From the NCBI RefSeq assembly GCF_964355755.1, contig NC_092670.1, positions 27,455,795 through 27,519,794 of the forward strand: 64,000 nucleotides of DNA. The letters are read 5' to 3'. Each line of letters begins with the position of its first letter. Position 1 is the stretch's first letter. The notes beneath the pieces are model-generated. The model was given only the letters and a program-made list of their open reading frames with translations. It made no database searches and was not told where the DNA came from. Below are positions 9,831 to 20,770 of this stretch, piece after piece. The DNA is from Antedon mediterranea (lineage: Eukaryota; Echinodermata; Crinoidea; Comatulida; Antedonidae). Both the position numbers and the translations under genes were made by a program.

Positions 9831-10430
9831 ATGTGATTTTAAGCACTTTGATGTTTTTATGTTAACGAGTTTTTTCGAAAATCACAAAATGGTCTAAAAT
9901 GTCTCCAAATGCGATTTCAAGCTATTCTTAGCACTTTGGTGTTTTTATGTTAACAAGTTTTTTCGAAAATCACAAAATAGTCTAAAATGTCTCCAAATGC
10001 GATTTGAAGCTTTTCTAAGCACTTTGGTGTTTTTATGTTTACAAGTTTTTTCGAAAATCACAAAATGGTCTAAAACGTCTCCAAATGCGATTTGAAGCTA
10101 TTCTAAGCACTTTGGTGTTTTTATGTTAACAAGTTTTTTCGAAAATCACAAAATGGTCTAAAACGTCTCCAAATGCGATTTGAAGCTATTCTAAGCACTT
10201 TGGTGTTTTTATGTTAACAAGTTTTTTCGAAAATCACAAAAGGGTCTAAAACGTCTCCAAATGCGATTTGAAGCTATTCTAAGCAATTTGGTGTTTTTGT
10301 GTAACCAAGTTTTTTCGAAAATCACAAAAGGGTCTGAAATGTCTCAAAATGCGATTTGAAGCTATTCTGTACACTTTGATGTTTTTATGTTAACAAGTTT
10401 TTACGAAAGTCACAAAATGGTCTAAAACGT
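9831..10430 (+). repeat. Block shared with 32.5-33.1 kb
   Basis: The order CGAGTTTTTTCG, GATTTCAAGCTATTCTTAG, CAAAATAGTCTAAAATG, TTTACAAG and GTGTAACC matches 32,503-33,102 at an offset of 22,672 bp (CACAAAATAG at 9971 and 32,643). It contains only A-type monomers. Confidence 0.85.
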
Positions 10431-11026
10431 CTCCAAATGCGATTTGAAGCTATTCTAAGCACTTTGGTGTTTTTATGTTAACAAGTTTTTTCGAAAATCA
10501 CAAAATGGTGTAAAACGTCTCCAAATGCGATTTGAAGCTATTCTAAGCACTTTGGTGTTTTTATGTTAACAAGTTTTTTCGAAAATCACAAAATGGTCTA
10601 AAACGTCTCCAAATGCGATTTGAAGCTATTTTAAGCACTTTGGTGTTTTTGTGGAACCAAGTTTTTTCGAAATTCACAAAAGGGTCTATAATGTCTCAAA
10701 AAGCGATTTGAAGCTATTCTGTACACTTTGATGTTTTTATGTTAACAAGTTTTTTCGAAAATCACAAAATGGTCTAAAACGTCTCCAAATGCGATTTGAA
10801 GCTATTCTGTACACTTTGCTGTTTAGTGTGAATAATTTTTGTCAAAATGCTCAAAATGGTCAAAAACGTTTTTAAATACAATATTAAGCTATTTTGTGCT
10901 CTTTGATGTTTTTGTGTGAAAAGTTTTATCGAAATGCTCAAAATGGTCTAAAACGGTTTCTAATGTGATTTTAAACACTTTGATGTTTTTATGTTAGCGA
11001 ATTTTTTCGAAAGTCACAAAATGGTC
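10431..11026 (+). repeat. Satellite with GTGGAACC / CTGTTTAGTG cassette
   Basis: Holds a distinctive run: GTGGAACCAAG (10651), GTCTATAATGTCTCAAAAAG, then A' with CTGTTTAGTGTG and B at 10831. The same run occurs at 20,774 and 31,673. An unusual ATGTTAGCGAATTTTTTCG start lies near 10,991. Confidence 0.88.
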
Positions 11027-13012
11027 TAAAACGTCTCCAAATGCGATTTGAAGCTATTCTAAGCACTTTGGTGTTTTTATGTTAACAAGTTTTTTTCGAA
11101 AATCACAAAATGGTCTAAAATGTCTCCAAATGCGATTTGAAGCTTTTCTAAGCACTTTGGTGTTTTTATGTTTACAAGTTTTTTCGAAAATCACAAAATG
11201 GTCTAAAACGTCTCCAAATGCGATTTTAAGGTATTTTAAGCACTTTGATGTTTTTATGTTAACGAGTTTTTTCGAAAATCACAAAATGGTCTAAAACGTC
11301 TCCAAATGCGATTTGAAACTATTTTAAGCACTTTGGTGTTTTTGTGTAACCAAGTTTTTTCGAAAATCACAAAAGGGTCTAAAATGTCTCCAAATGCGAT
11401 TTGAAGCTATTCTGTACACTTTGCTGTTTTTATGGTAATTTATTTCGAAAATCACAAAATGGTCGAAAATGTCACAAAATGCGATTTTAAGCTATTCTAA
11501 GCACTTTGGTGTTTTTATGTTAACAAGTTTTTTCGAAAATCACAAAATGGTCTAAAACGTCTCCAAATGCGATTTGAAGCTGTTCTGTACACTTTGCTGT
11601 TTTGTGTGAATAATTTTTGTTGAAATGCTCAAAATGGTCAAAAACGTTTTTAAATACGATATTAAGCTATTTTGTGCTCTTTGATGTTTTTGTGTGAAAA
11701 GTTTTATCGAAATGCTCAAAATGGTCTAAAACGGTTTCTAATGTGATTTTAAGCACTTTGGTGTTTTTATGTTAACAAGTTTTTTCGAAAATCACAAAAT
11801 GGGCTAAAACGTCTCCAAATGTGATTTGAAGCTATTCTAAACACTTTGGTGTTTTTATGTTAAAAAGTTTTTTCGAAAATCACAAATTGGTCTAAAACGT
11901 CTCCAAATGCGATTTGAAGCTATTTTAAGCACTTTGGTATTTTTGTGTAACCAAGTTTTTTCGAAAATCACAAAAGGGTCTAAAATGTCTCAAAATGCGA
12001 TTTGAAGCTATTCTGTACACTTTGATGTTTTTATGTTAACAAGTTTTTTCGAAAGTCACAAAATGGTCTAAAACGTATCCAAATGCGATTAGAAGCTATT
12101 CTAAGCACTTTGGTGTTTTTATGTTAACAAGTTTTTTCGAAAATCACAAAATGGTGTAAAACGTCTCCAAATGCGATTTGAAGCTATTCTAAGCACTTTG
12201 GTGTTTTTATGTTAACAAGTTTTTTCGAAAATCACAAAATGGTGTAAAACGTCTCCAAATGCGATTTTAAGCTATTCTAAGCAATTTGGTGTTTTTATGT
12301 TAACAAGTTTTTTCGAAAATCACAAAATGGTCTAAAACGTCTCCAAATGCGATTTGAAGCTATTCTGTACAGTTTGCTGTTTTGTGTGAATAATTTTTGT
12401 CGAAATGCTCAAAATGGTCAAAAACGTTTTTAAATACGATATTAAGCTATTTTGTGCTCTTTGATGTTTTTGTGTGGTAAGTTTTATCGAAATGCTCAAA
12501 ATGGTCTAAAACGGTTTCTAATGTGATTTTAAGCACTTTGATGTTTTTATGTTAACAACTTTTTTAGAAAATCACAAAATGGTCTAAAACGTCTCCAAAT
12601 GCGATTTGAAGCAATTCTAAGCACTTTGGTGTTTTTATGGTAACGAGTTTTTTTGAATATCACAAAATGGTCTAAAATGTCTCCAAATGCGATTTGAAGC
12701 TTTTCTAAGCACTTTGGTGTTTTTATGGTAACGAGTTATTTCGAAAATCACAAAATGTTCTAAAACGTCTCCAAATGCGATTTGAAGCTATTCTGTACAC
12801 TTTGCTGTTTTGTGTGAATAATTTTTGTCAAAATGCTCAAAATGGTCAAAAACGTTTTTAAATACTATATTAAGCTATTTTGTGCTCTTTGTTGTTTTTG
12901 TGTGAAAAGTTTTATCGAAATGCTCAAAATAGTCTAAAACGTTTTCTAATGTGATTTTAAGCACTTTGATGTTTTTATGTTAACAACTTTTTTAGAAAAT
13001 TACAAAATGGTG
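11027..13012 (+). repeat. 1,986-bp tandem duplication, copy 1
   Basis: About 22-23 monomers with B-C pairs starting at 11,609, 12,389 and 12,817. Private markers shared with copy 2 are TATGGTAATTTATTTCG, GGGCTAAAACG, TTTGGTATTTTTGTG, CGTATCCAAATGCGATTAG and GTGTGGTAAG. No base difference from copy 2 was noticed by eye, so the duplication should be young. Confidence 0.95.
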
Positions 13013-14998
13013 TAAAACGTCTCCAAATGCGATTTGAAGCTATTCTAAGCACTTTGGTGTTTTTATGTTAACAAGTTTTTTTCGAAAATCACAAAATGGT
13101 CTAAAATGTCTCCAAATGCGATTTGAAGCTTTTCTAAGCACTTTGGTGTTTTTATGTTTACAAGTTTTTTCGAAAATCACAAAATGGTCTAAAACGTCTC
13201 CAAATGCGATTTTAAGGTATTTTAAGCACTTTGATGTTTTTATGTTAACGAGTTTTTTCGAAAATCACAAAATGGTCTAAAACGTCTCCAAATGCGATTT
13301 GAAACTATTTTAAGCACTTTGGTGTTTTTGTGTAACCAAGTTTTTTCGAAAATCACAAAAGGGTCTAAAATGTCTCCAAATGCGATTTGAAGCTATTCTG
13401 TACACTTTGCTGTTTTTATGGTAATTTATTTCGAAAATCACAAAATGGTCGAAAATGTCACAAAATGCGATTTTAAGCTATTCTAAGCACTTTGGTGTTT
13501 TTATGTTAACAAGTTTTTTCGAAAATCACAAAATGGTCTAAAACGTCTCCAAATGCGATTTGAAGCTGTTCTGTACACTTTGCTGTTTTGTGTGAATAAT
13601 TTTTGTTGAAATGCTCAAAATGGTCAAAAACGTTTTTAAATACGATATTAAGCTATTTTGTGCTCTTTGATGTTTTTGTGTGAAAAGTTTTATCGAAATG
13701 CTCAAAATGGTCTAAAACGGTTTCTAATGTGATTTTAAGCACTTTGGTGTTTTTATGTTAACAAGTTTTTTCGAAAATCACAAAATGGGCTAAAACGTCT
13801 CCAAATGTGATTTGAAGCTATTCTAAACACTTTGGTGTTTTTATGTTAAAAAGTTTTTTCGAAAATCACAAATTGGTCTAAAACGTCTCCAAATGCGATT
13901 TGAAGCTATTTTAAGCACTTTGGTATTTTTGTGTAACCAAGTTTTTTCGAAAATCACAAAAGGGTCTAAAATGTCTCAAAATGCGATTTGAAGCTATTCT
14001 GTACACTTTGATGTTTTTATGTTAACAAGTTTTTTCGAAAGTCACAAAATGGTCTAAAACGTATCCAAATGCGATTAGAAGCTATTCTAAGCACTTTGGT
14101 GTTTTTATGTTAACAAGTTTTTTCGAAAATCACAAAATGGTGTAAAACGTCTCCAAATGCGATTTGAAGCTATTCTAAGCACTTTGGTGTTTTTATGTTA
14201 ACAAGTTTTTTCGAAAATCACAAAATGGTGTAAAACGTCTCCAAATGCGATTTTAAGCTATTCTAAGCAATTTGGTGTTTTTATGTTAACAAGTTTTTTC
14301 GAAAATCACAAAATGGTCTAAAACGTCTCCAAATGCGATTTGAAGCTATTCTGTACAGTTTGCTGTTTTGTGTGAATAATTTTTGTCGAAATGCTCAAAA
14401 TGGTCAAAAACGTTTTTAAATACGATATTAAGCTATTTTGTGCTCTTTGATGTTTTTGTGTGGTAAGTTTTATCGAAATGCTCAAAATGGTCTAAAACGG
14501 TTTCTAATGTGATTTTAAGCACTTTGATGTTTTTATGTTAACAACTTTTTTAGAAAATCACAAAATGGTCTAAAACGTCTCCAAATGCGATTTGAAGCAA
14601 TTCTAAGCACTTTGGTGTTTTTATGGTAACGAGTTTTTTTGAATATCACAAAATGGTCTAAAATGTCTCCAAATGCGATTTGAAGCTTTTCTAAGCACTT
14701 TGGTGTTTTTATGGTAACGAGTTATTTCGAAAATCACAAAATGTTCTAAAACGTCTCCAAATGCGATTTGAAGCTATTCTGTACACTTTGCTGTTTTGTG
14801 TGAATAATTTTTGTCAAAATGCTCAAAATGGTCAAAAACGTTTTTAAATACTATATTAAGCTATTTTGTGCTCTTTGTTGTTTTTGTGTGAAAAGTTTTA
14901 TCGAAATGCTCAAAATAGTCTAAAACGTTTTCTAATGTGATTTTAAGCACTTTGATGTTTTTATGTTAACAACTTTTTTAGAAAATTACAAAATGGTG
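13013..14998 (+). repeat. 1,986-bp tandem duplication, copy 2
   Basis: Repeats 11,027-13,012 head to tail with the same markers, B starts at 13,595, 14,375 and 14,803. The match ends near 15,035, where copy 1 continues with CTAAGCAC and this copy with CTAAGCAA. The 428-bp spacing of the last two B copies equals one A'-B-C-D-E cassette. Confidence 0.95.
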
Positions 14999-17269
14999 TA
15001 AAACGTCTCCAAATGCGATTTGAAGCTATTCTAAGCAATTTGGTGTTTTTATGTTAACAAGTTTTTTCGAAAATCACAAAATGGTCTAAAACGTCTCCAA
15101 ATGCGATTTGAAGCTATTCTAAGCACTTTGGTGTTTTTATGTTAACAAGTTTTTTCGAAAATCACAAAATGGTATAAAACGTCTCCAAATGCGATTTTAA
15201 GGTATTTTAAGCACTTTGATGTTTTTATGTTAACGAGTTTTTTCGAAAATCACAAAATGGTATAAAACGTCTCCAAATGCGATTTTAAGATATTCTAAGC
15301 ACTTTTGTGTTTTTATGTTAACAAGTTTTTTCGAAAATTACAAAATGGTCTAAAATGTCTCAAAATGCGATTTGAAGCTATTCTGTAGACTTTGATGTTT
15401 TTATGTTAACAAGTTTTTCGAAAGTCACAAAATGGTCTAAAACGTCTCCAAATGCGATTTGAAGCTATTTTAAGCACTTTGGTGTTTTTGTGTAACCAAG
15501 TTTTTTCGAAAATCACAAAAGGATCTAAATGTCTCAAAATGCGATTTGAAGCTATTCTGTACACTTTGATGTTTTTATGTTAACAAGTTTTTTCGAAAGT
15601 CACAAAATGGTCTAAAACGTATCCAAATGCGATTTGAAGCAATTCTAAGCACTTTGGTGTTTTTATGTTAACAAGTTTTTTCGAAAATCACAAAATGGTC
15701 TAAAACGTCTCCAAATGCGATTTGAAGCTATTTTAAGCACTTTGGTGTTTTTATGTTAACAAGTTTTTTCGAAAATCACAAAATGGTCTAAAACGTCTCC
15801 AAATGCGATTTGAAGCTATTCTGTACACTTTACTGTTTTTTGTGAATAATTTTTGTCGAAATGCTCAAAATGGTCAAAAACGTTTTTAAATACGATATTA
15901 AGCTATTTTGTGCTCTTTGATGTTTTTGTGTGAAAAGTTTTATCGAAATGCTCAAAATGGTCTAAAACGGTTTCTAATGTGATTTTAAGCACTTTGATGT
16001 TTTTATGTTAACAACTTTTTTAGAAAATCACAAAAATGGTCTAAAATGTCTCCAAATGCGATTTCAAGCTATTCTTAGCACTTTGGTGTTTTTATGTTAA
16101 CAAGTTTTTTCGAAAATCACAAAATGGTCTAAAACGTCTCCAAATGCGATTTGAAGCTATTCTAAGCAATTTGGTGTTTTTATGTTAACAAGTTTTTTCG
16201 AAAATCACAAAATGGTCTAAAACGTCTCCAAATGCGATTTGAAGCTATTCTAAGCACTTTGGTGTTTTTATGTTAACAACTTTTTTAGAAAATCACAAAA
16301 TGGTCTAAAACGGTTTCTAATGTGATTTTAAGCACTTTGGTGTTTTTATGTTTACAAGTTTTTTCGAAAATCACAAAATGGTCTAAAACGTCTCCAAAAT
16401 GCGATTTGAAGCTATTCTAAGCACTTTGGTGTTTTTATGTTAACAAGTTTTTTCGAAAATCACAAAATGGTCTAAAACGTCTCCAAATGCGATTTGAATC
16501 TATTCTGTACACTTTGCTGTTTTGTGTGAATAATTTTTGTTGAAATGCTCAAAATGGTCAAAAACGTTTTTAAATACGATATTAAGCTATTTTGTGCTCT
16601 TTGATGTTTTTGTGTGAAAAGTTTTATCGAAATGCTCAAAATGGTCTAAAACGGTTTCTAATGTGATTTTAAGCACTTTGGTGTTTTTATGTTAACAAGT
16701 TTTTTCGAAAGTCACAAAATGGTCTAAAAAGTCTCCAAATGCGATTTGAAGCTTTTCTAAGCACTTTGGTGTTTTTATGTTAACAAGTTTTATCGAAAAT
16801 CACAAAATGGTGTAAAACGTCTCCAAATGTGATTTGAAGCTATTCTAAGCACTTTGGTGTTTTTATGTTAACAAGTTTTTTCGAAAATCACAAAATGGTG
16901 TAAAACGTCTCCAAATGCGATTTTAAGCTATTCTAAGCAATTTGGTGTTTTTATGTTAACAAGTTTTTTCGAAAATCACAAAATGGTCTAAAACGTCTCC
17001 AAATGCGATTTGAAGCTATTCTGTACACTTTGCTGTTTTGTGAGAATAATTTTTGTCGAAATGCTCAAAATGGTCAAAAACGTTTTTAAATACGATATTA
17101 AGCTATTTTGTGCTCTTTGATGTTTTTGTGTGAAAAGTTTTATCGAAATGCTCAAAATGGTCTAAAACGGTTTCTAATGTGATTTTAAGCACTTTGATGT
17201 TTTTATGTTAACGAGTTTTTTCGAAAATCACAAAATGGTCTAAAATGTCTCCAAATGCGATTTCAAGCT
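14999..17269 (+). repeat. Mixed satellite monomers
   Basis: Contains B-C pairs starting at 15,845, 16,529 and 17,045. The part 15,285-15,825 matches 22,293-22,833 at an offset of 7,008 bp, including CGAAAATTACAAAATGG, a one-T-shorter AAGTTTTTCG and CTAAATGTCTC. Single oddities are CTGTAGACTTTG near 15,385 and CACAAAAATGG near 16,030. No gene. Confidence 0.88.
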
Positions 17270-17905
17270 ATTCTTAGCACTTTGGTGTTTTTATGTTAAC
17301 AACTTTTTTAGAAAATTACAAAATGGTCTAAAACGTCTCCAAATGCGATTTGAAGCAATTCTAAGCACTTTGGTGTTTTTTATGTTAACAATTTTTTCGA
17401 AAATCACAAAATGGTCTAAAACGTCTCCAAAATGCGATTTGAAGCTATTCTAAGCACTTTGGTGTTTTTATGTTAACAAGTTTTTTCGAAAATCACAAAA
17501 TGGTATAAAACGTCTCCAAATGCGATTTTAAGGTATTTTAAGCACTTTGATGTTTTTATGTTAACGAGTTTTTTCGAAAATCACAAAATGGTCTAAAACG
17601 TCTCCAAATGCGATTTGAAACTATTCTAAGCACTTTGGTGTTTTTATGTTAACAAGTTTTTTCGAAAATCACAAAATGGTATAAAACGTCTCCAAATGCG
17701 ATTTTAAGCTATTCTAAGCACTTTTGTGTTTTTATGTTAACAAGTTTTTTCGAAAATCACAAAATGGTCTAAAATGTCTCAAAATGCGATTTGAAGCTAT
17801 TCTGTACACTTTGATGTTTTTATGTTAACAAGTTTTTCGAAAGTCACAAAATGGTCTAAAACGTCTCCAAATGCGATTTGAAGCTATTTTAAGCACTTTG
17901 GTGTT
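17270..17905 (+). repeat. Block repeated at 20.1-20.8 kb, copy 1
   Basis: Matches 20,135-20,770 at a constant offset of 2,865 bp (TTAGCAC at 17,274 and 20,139; AAGGTATTTT at 17,530 and 20,395; GAAACTATTC at 17,617 and 20,482). Shared private variants include TTTTTTATGTTAACAATTTTTTCG-type joins and an 89-bp monomer with CTCCAAAATGCG. Confidence 0.9.
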
Positions 17906-18479
17906 TTTGTGTAACCAAGTTTTTTCGAAAATCACAAAAGGGTCTAAATGTCTCAAAATGCGATTTGAAGCTATTCTGTACACTTTGATGTTTTTATGTT
18001 AACAAGTTTTTTCGAAAGTCACAAAATGGTCTAAAACGTATCCAAATGCGATTTGAAGCAATTCTAAGCACTTTGGTGTTTTTATGTTAACAAGTTTTTT
18101 CGAAAATCACAAAATGGTCTAAAACGTCTCCAAATGCGATTTGAAGCTATTCTGTACACTTTACTGTTTTTTGTGAATAATTTTTGTCGAAATGCTCAAA
18201 ATGGTCAAAAACGTTTTTAAATACGATATTAAGCTATTTTGTGCTCTTTGATGTTTTTGTGTGAAAAGTTTTATCGAAATGCTCAAAATGGTCTAAAACG
18301 GTTTCTAATGTGATTTTAAGCACTTTGATGTTTTTATGTTAACAACTTTTTTAGAAAATCACAAAATGGTCTAAAATGTCTCCAAATGCGATTTCAAGCT
18401 ATTCTTAGCACTTTGGTGTTTTTATGTTAAAAAGTTTTTTCGAAAATCACAAAATGGTCTAAAACGTCTCCAAATGCGA

Positions 18480-20130
18480 TTTGAAGCTATTCTAAGCAAT
18501 TTGGTGTTTTTATGTTAACAACTTTTTTCGAAAATCACAAAATTGTCTAAAACGTCTCCAAATGCGATTTGAAGCTATTCTAAGCACTTTGGTGTTTTTA
18601 TGTTAACAACTTTTTTAGAAAATCACAAAATGGTCTAAAACGGTTTCTAATGTGATTTTAAGCACTTTGATGTTTTTATGTTAACAACTTTTTTAGAAAA
18701 TCACAAAATGGTCTAAAACGTCTCCAAATGCGATTTGAAGCAATTCTAAGCACTTTGGTGTTTTTATGGTAACGAGTTTTTTTGAATATCACAAAATGGT
18801 CTAAAATGTCTCCAAATGCGATTTGAAGCTTTTCTAAGCACTTTGGTGTTTTTATGTTTACAAGTTTTTTCGAAAATCACAAAATGGTCTAAAACGGCTC
18901 CAAATGCGATTTGAAGCTATTTTAAGCACTTTGCTGTTTTCTGTGAATAATTTTTGTCAAAATGCTCAAAATGGTCAAAAACGTTTTTAATACTATATTA
19001 AGCTATTTTGTGCTCTTTGATGTTTTTGTGTGAAAAGTTTTATCGAAATGCTCAAAATGGTCTAAAACGGTTTCTAATGTGATTTTAAGCACTTTGATGT
19101 TTTTATGTTAACAACTTTTTTAGAAAATTAAAATTACAAAATGGTGTAAAACGTCTCCAAATGCGATTTGAAGCTATTCTAAGCAATTTGGTGTTTTTAT
19201 GTTAACAAGTTTTTTCGAAAATCACAAAATGGTCTAAAACGTCTCCAAATGCGATCTGAAGCTATTCTAAGCACTTTTGTGTTTTTATGTTAACAAGTTT
19301 TTTCGAAAATCACAAAATGGTCTAAAATGTCTCCAAATGCGATTTGAAGCTTTTCTAAGCACTTTGGTGTTTTTATGTTTACAAGTTTTTTTCGAAAATC
19401 ACAAAATGGTCTAAAACGTCTCCAAATGCGATTTGAAGCTATTCTGTACACTTTGCTGTTTTGTGTGAATAATTTTTGTCAAAATTCTCAAAATGGTCAA
19501 AAACGTTTTTAAATACTATATTAAGCTATTTTGTGTTCTTTGATGTTTTTGTGTGAAAAGTTTTTTCGAAATGCTCAAAATGGTCTAAAACGGTTTCTAA
19601 TGTGATTTTAAGCACTTTGATGTTTTTATGTTAACAACTTTTTTAGAAAATTACAAAATGGTCTAAAACGTCTCCAAATGCGATTTGAAGCAATTCTAAG
19701 CACTTTGGTGTTTTTTATGTTAACAGGTTTTTTCGAAAATCACAAAATGGTCTAAAACGTCTCCAAAATGCGATTTGAAGCTATTCGAAGCACTTTGGTG
19801 TTTTTATGTTAACAAGTTTTTTCGAAAATCACAAAATGGTATAAAACGTCTCCAAATGCGATTTTAAGGTATTTTAAGCACTTTGATGTTTTTATGTTAA
19901 CGAGTTTTTTCGAAAATTACAAAATGGTCTAAAACGTCTCCAAATGCGATTTGAAGCTATTTTAAGCACTTTGGTGTTTTTGTGTAACCAAGTTTTTTCG
20001 AAAATCACAAAAGGGTCTAAAATGTCTCAAAATGCGATTTGAAGCTATTCTTAGCACTTTGATGTTTTTATGTTAACAAGTTTTTTCTATAGTCACAAAA
20101 TGGTCTAAAACGTCTCCAAATGCGATTTGA
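18480..20130 (+). repeat. 1.65-kb block repeated at 27.3-28.95 kb, copy 1
   Basis: Matches 27,310-28,955 at an offset of 8,830 bp, falling to 8,825 after small indels. It holds B copies at 18,946 and 19,468, the private GCGATCTGAAG monomer (19,251), ATTCTTAGCACTTTGATG and others. Copy-specific changes are a 6-bp duplication at 19,125-19,136 and CTATAGTCAC at 20,087. Confidence 0.9.
19125..19136 (+). repeat. 6-bp micro-duplication in a D monomer
   Basis: The sequence AAATTAAAATTACAAAATGG replaces AAATTACAAAATGG; six bases are duplicated. The sister block near 27,955 lacks it, so it arose after the 8.8-kb-spaced duplication. Confidence 0.85.
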
Positions 20131-20134
20131 AGCT

Positions 20135-20770
20135 ATTCTTAGCACTTTGGTGTTTTTATGTTAACAACTTTTTTAGAAAATTACAAAATGGTCTAAAACG
20201 TCTCCAAATGCGATTTGAAGCAATTCTAAGCACTTTGGTGTTTTTTATGTTAACAATTTTTTCGAAAATCACAAAATGGTCTAAAACGTCTCCAAAATGC
20301 GATTTGAAGCTATTCTAAGCACTTTGGTGTTTTTATGTTAACAAGTTTTTTCGAAAATCACAAAATGGTATAAAACGTCTCCAAATGCGATTTTAAGGTA
20401 TTTTAAGCACTTTGATGTTTTTATGTTAACGAGTTTTTTCGAAAATCACAAAATGGTCTAAAACGTCTCCAAATGCGATTTGAAACTATTCTAAGCACTT
20501 TGGTGTTTTTATGTTAACAAGTTTTTTCGAAAATCACAAAATGGTATAAAACGTCTCCAAATGCGATTTTAAGCTATTCTAAGCACTTTTGTGTTTTTAT
20601 GTTAACAAGTTTTTTCGAAAATCACAAAATGGTCTAAAATGTCTCAAAATGCGATTTGAAGCTATTCTGTACACTTTGATGTTTTTATGTTAACAAGTTT
20701 TTCGAAAGTCACAAAATGGTCTAAAACGTCTCCAAATGCGATTTGAAGCTATTTTAAGCACTTTGGTGTT
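20135..20770 (+). repeat. Block repeated from 17.3 kb, copy 2
   Basis: Second copy of 17,270-17,905 (offset 2,865 bp). It overlaps no B-C pair and is followed by the GTGGAACC cassette at 20,774. Confidence 0.88.

Noticed and set aside
11079-11294. A duplicated small protein family, since the same frame appears at 13,065
   Set aside because: The 1,986-bp block is duplicated as a whole, non-coding parts included; there is no codon bias, start context or conservation distinct from the repeat.
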